5,918 bases of DNA. Source: Gammaproteobacteria bacterium (GTDB lineage: Bacteria > Pseudomonadota > Gammaproteobacteria > Steroidobacterales > Woeseiaceae). Each line of letters opens with the position of its first letter. Position 1 is the first letter of the stretch. Position numbers and translations under genes: made by a program. Under the pieces are notes generated by a model that saw only the letters and a list, made by a program, of their open reading frames with translations, was not told where the DNA came from and made no database searches. Location of the stretch: contig QNFK01000138.1 of the NCBI GenBank assembly GCA_003645495.1, forward strand, positions 1 through 5,918. The letters are read 5' to 3'. Below, piece after piece: positions 4,290-5,918 of the stretch.

Positions 4290-5918
4290 TCAGGAAGCTA
4301 TAGCAGCCTTCACATACGCCGCCCTGTCGTTGGCAGCATCTTCCTGGCTGATTTGCTTGACGTTATACATGGCCTGATCGGCCACGCTGATCAGGTGCCA
4401 CAGGTCCGTGCCGTGCTCCGGCATCAGGGCGATGCCTAAGCTCGCAGCACATTCAATCTCCTGGCCCTGGATGATATAGGCTTCAAAGGCAGTCTCAACG
4501 AGGCGCTCGGCGACATGTTTCGCACCATCAACGCTAACGCCCGGAAGCACAATGGCAAATTCATCGCCCCCAAGGCGCGCCAGGATATCTTCGGGTCGCA
4601 GGCAAAATTCCAGTCGGTGACCAAAGGCTTTGAGTAGCGCATCTCCGGCCTGGTGACCAAATCGATCATTGATCGACTTGAACTGATTCAGGTCCAGGTA
4701 GAGCACCGCGCCTTGCTCGTTCTCTGCAATGCTCGCGTGCGCTTCCTTCTCGAAACCCCGCCGATTGAGTACACCGGTCAAGGGATCGCGCAGTGCATCG
4801 GCCAGGATTTTGGTTTCGTTGCGCTTGCGCTGGGTGATATCAACCAGCGTCACCGAAAAGTCGCGCCCCACCGGCTCGCCAACGATACGCAACCAGGCAG
4901 CACCCTGCCCCGTTTCAACCTCTGTCTCGTAACTCAGGTTAGTCATTGGCGAGGAATCATTGCCAAACTGGCAGATCAGTTTTTCCGGTTCCAGCAAATA
5001 AAGTTTCTCCAGCGGCATTCCTACCAAGGTGCCATTACCGCTCTGCAAAAATCGCTCGGCAGCCCGGTTGGCGAAGGTGCAGCGGAAACGTCCACCATCC
5101 GCGGATGCCCGCGAATCACGGGCAAAACGCAGAATGCCATTGGAAGAGTGTTCCACGAGAGAGCGAATAAGATGCTCGCTGTCTGCAAGGGCGCGCAATG
5201 TTTGCTTTCGCTCGGTTACGTCACGACATACAACGACCGTTCCCTGGTTTTGACCCGATGGACCAATCAGCGGGGCACTATTCAGTTCGAAATAACGATC
5301 TGCCTCCATACGGACCGTCTGCGTCAGATCCCGGTCCTTGCCGTGGTCGAGGATTGACTGCGCTTCAGGCAGGTCCTCCCATAGTTTTTGCCCAATGAGC
5401 TTGCCTTCGGGTGAATTCAACAACTTTTGTGCGGGTCGATTCGCACTGATTATTCGCTTGGCCCTGTCGAGTACGATAATCGGGTCGCGCACATGGTCAA
5501 ACAGCGTCTGGTACGCCAGTGGACTGAATTCATAAACGCGCAACGTCAGGGTCGCCCACCAGTAAAGCGGTAGCAGGGCAACCAGCGTCGTCGATGTAAA
5601 CGGGAACGTGACAGGTCCGATTTTTAATATGGTATTTCCAATGCTGACGGCGTACGGAAGCACTGCACAAATCAACAGCAATACAACCTTCCTGCGATGC
5701 GCTCGGGCAATTGTCGGTAGTCTCCCGGTCAGTGCGATGATTGAGAAGCCGAACAAACCATAGGCGAACGGCGCATGCACGCGGTTGAACCAAAAATGCT
5801 CGGTTACATCCGTAAACTGCGTTACACCGTCAACTACAACAGAAGTCCACATCAGGTGATGCAGCGGATTGGTCATCGCGAGTCCGGTCGATATCACCGG
5901 AATTATTGACAACAATGC
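4290..5918 (-). CDS. Membrane-bound diguanylate cyclase: 7TM-type sensor, two PAS domains, GGDEF (5'-partial)
   Basis: The frame is open to the right edge. Residues are counted from the TTG at 5915, probably an internal Leu. The visible N-terminus has TNPLHHLMW (15-23) and hydrophobic segments near 46-63, 76-97 and 103-125. This is the pattern of the seven-helix N-terminal region of some histidine kinases (HisKA_7TM), so its first helices are missing here. PAS 1 spans about 135-235 (ends VVVCRDVTERK) and PAS 2 about 246-364 (ends VTLVDITQRK). The GGDEF domain (373-520) has DPLTGVLNRRGF, D408LNQFKSIND, FGHQAGD and an intact GGDEF (449-453). An RxxD inhibitory site, Arg440-Asp443, lies five residues before it. 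It should make cyclic di-GMP from two GTP at the inner membrane in response to an unknown membrane or PAS signal, with product feedback. No EAL domain follows; the chain ends about 20 residues after GGDEF. Confidence 0.92.
   Translation of the reverse strand, partial: ALLSIIPVISTGLAMTNPLHHLMWTSVVVDGVTQFTDVTEHFWFNRVHAPFAYGLFGFSIIALTGRLPTIARAHRRKVVLLLICAVLPYAVSIGNTILKIGPVTFPFTSTTLVALLPLYWWATLTLRVYEFSPLAYQTLFDHVRDPIIVLDRAKRIISANRPAQKLLNSPEGKLIGQKLWEDLPEAQSILDHGKDRDLTQTVRMEADRYFELNSAPLIGPSGQNQGTVVVCRDVTERKQTLRALADSEHLIRSLVEHSSNGILRFARDSRASADGGRFRCTFANRAAERFLQSGNGTLVGMPLEKLYLLEPEKLICQFGNDSSPMTNLSYETEVETGQGAAWLRIVGEPVGRDFSVTLVDITQRKRNETKILADALRDPLTGVLNRRGFEKEAHASIAENEQGAVLYLDLNQFKSINDRFGHQAGDALLKAFGHRLEFCLRPEDILARLGGDEFAIVLPGVSVDGAKHVAERLVETAFEAYIIQGQEIECAASLGIALMPEHGTDLWHLISVADQAMYNVKQISQEDAANDRAAYVKAAIAS

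Noticed and set aside
4653..5357. A 234-codon plus-strand open frame antisense to the diguanylate cyclase
   Set aside because: It lies wholly within a gene whose PAS and GGDEF motifs are intact on the opposite strand, and its own translation shows no recognisable domain or hydrophobic pattern; it is a mirror frame of GC-rich coding DNA.

Overview
The window most likely comes from a free-living proteobacterium, probably a gammaproteobacterium. It has moderate GC content, a lipoprotein with a Lol-compatible signal, PAS/GGDEF signalling, and a REP-like repeat whose core (GTGGGAGCGGCAT) resembles those scattered through Pseudomonas, Xanthomonadales and relatives. The taxonomic call is inference; there is no rRNA or other marker gene here.

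Layout from left to right. (1) Positions 1-27 hold the first nine codons of a minus-strand gene running off the left edge, possibly an acyl-CoA (enoyl-CoA hydratase-type) enzyme. (2) A roughly 200 bp divergent intergenic region contains a 12-bp-period tandem repeat. (3) A complete NAD(P)+-dependent aldehyde dehydrogenase follows on the plus strand (230-1663). (4) After a 120 bp gap comes a plus-strand lipoprotein (1784-3154), which I read as four tandem DUF4397-like beta modules. (5) Converging on it with a 20 bp gap is a compact minus-strand arsenic operon: arsR (4037/4039 down to 3689), then an arsI-type C-As lyase (3657-3175). (6) The arsR promoter and a perfect 11-bp-arm inverted repeat overlapping its start codon lie at 4034-4091. 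(7) Positions 4100-4260 form a 161 bp non-coding element with perfect 14 bp terminal inverted repeats and several internal hairpins, resembling a REPIN or MITE. (8) The right part (4290-5918) is the 3' portion of a minus-strand membrane-bound diguanylate cyclase (7TM-type sensor, two PAS domains, GGDEF) whose true start lies outside the window.

How the genes relate. The clear functional unit is arsR-arsI: a thiol-containing repressor apparently controlling an enzyme that demethylates trivalent organoarsenicals such as methylarsenite. No arsenite or methylarsenite transporter is encoded next to it, so the inorganic arsenite it would release must be handled by a pump elsewhere. The aldehyde dehydrogenase may belong with the divergent left-edge gene in fatty, alicyclic or aromatic compound breakdown, but only nine codons of that partner are visible. 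The DUF4397 lipoprotein and the diguanylate cyclase appear to be independent single transcription units. I see no CRISPR array, tRNA, rRNA, transposase gene or phage gene.
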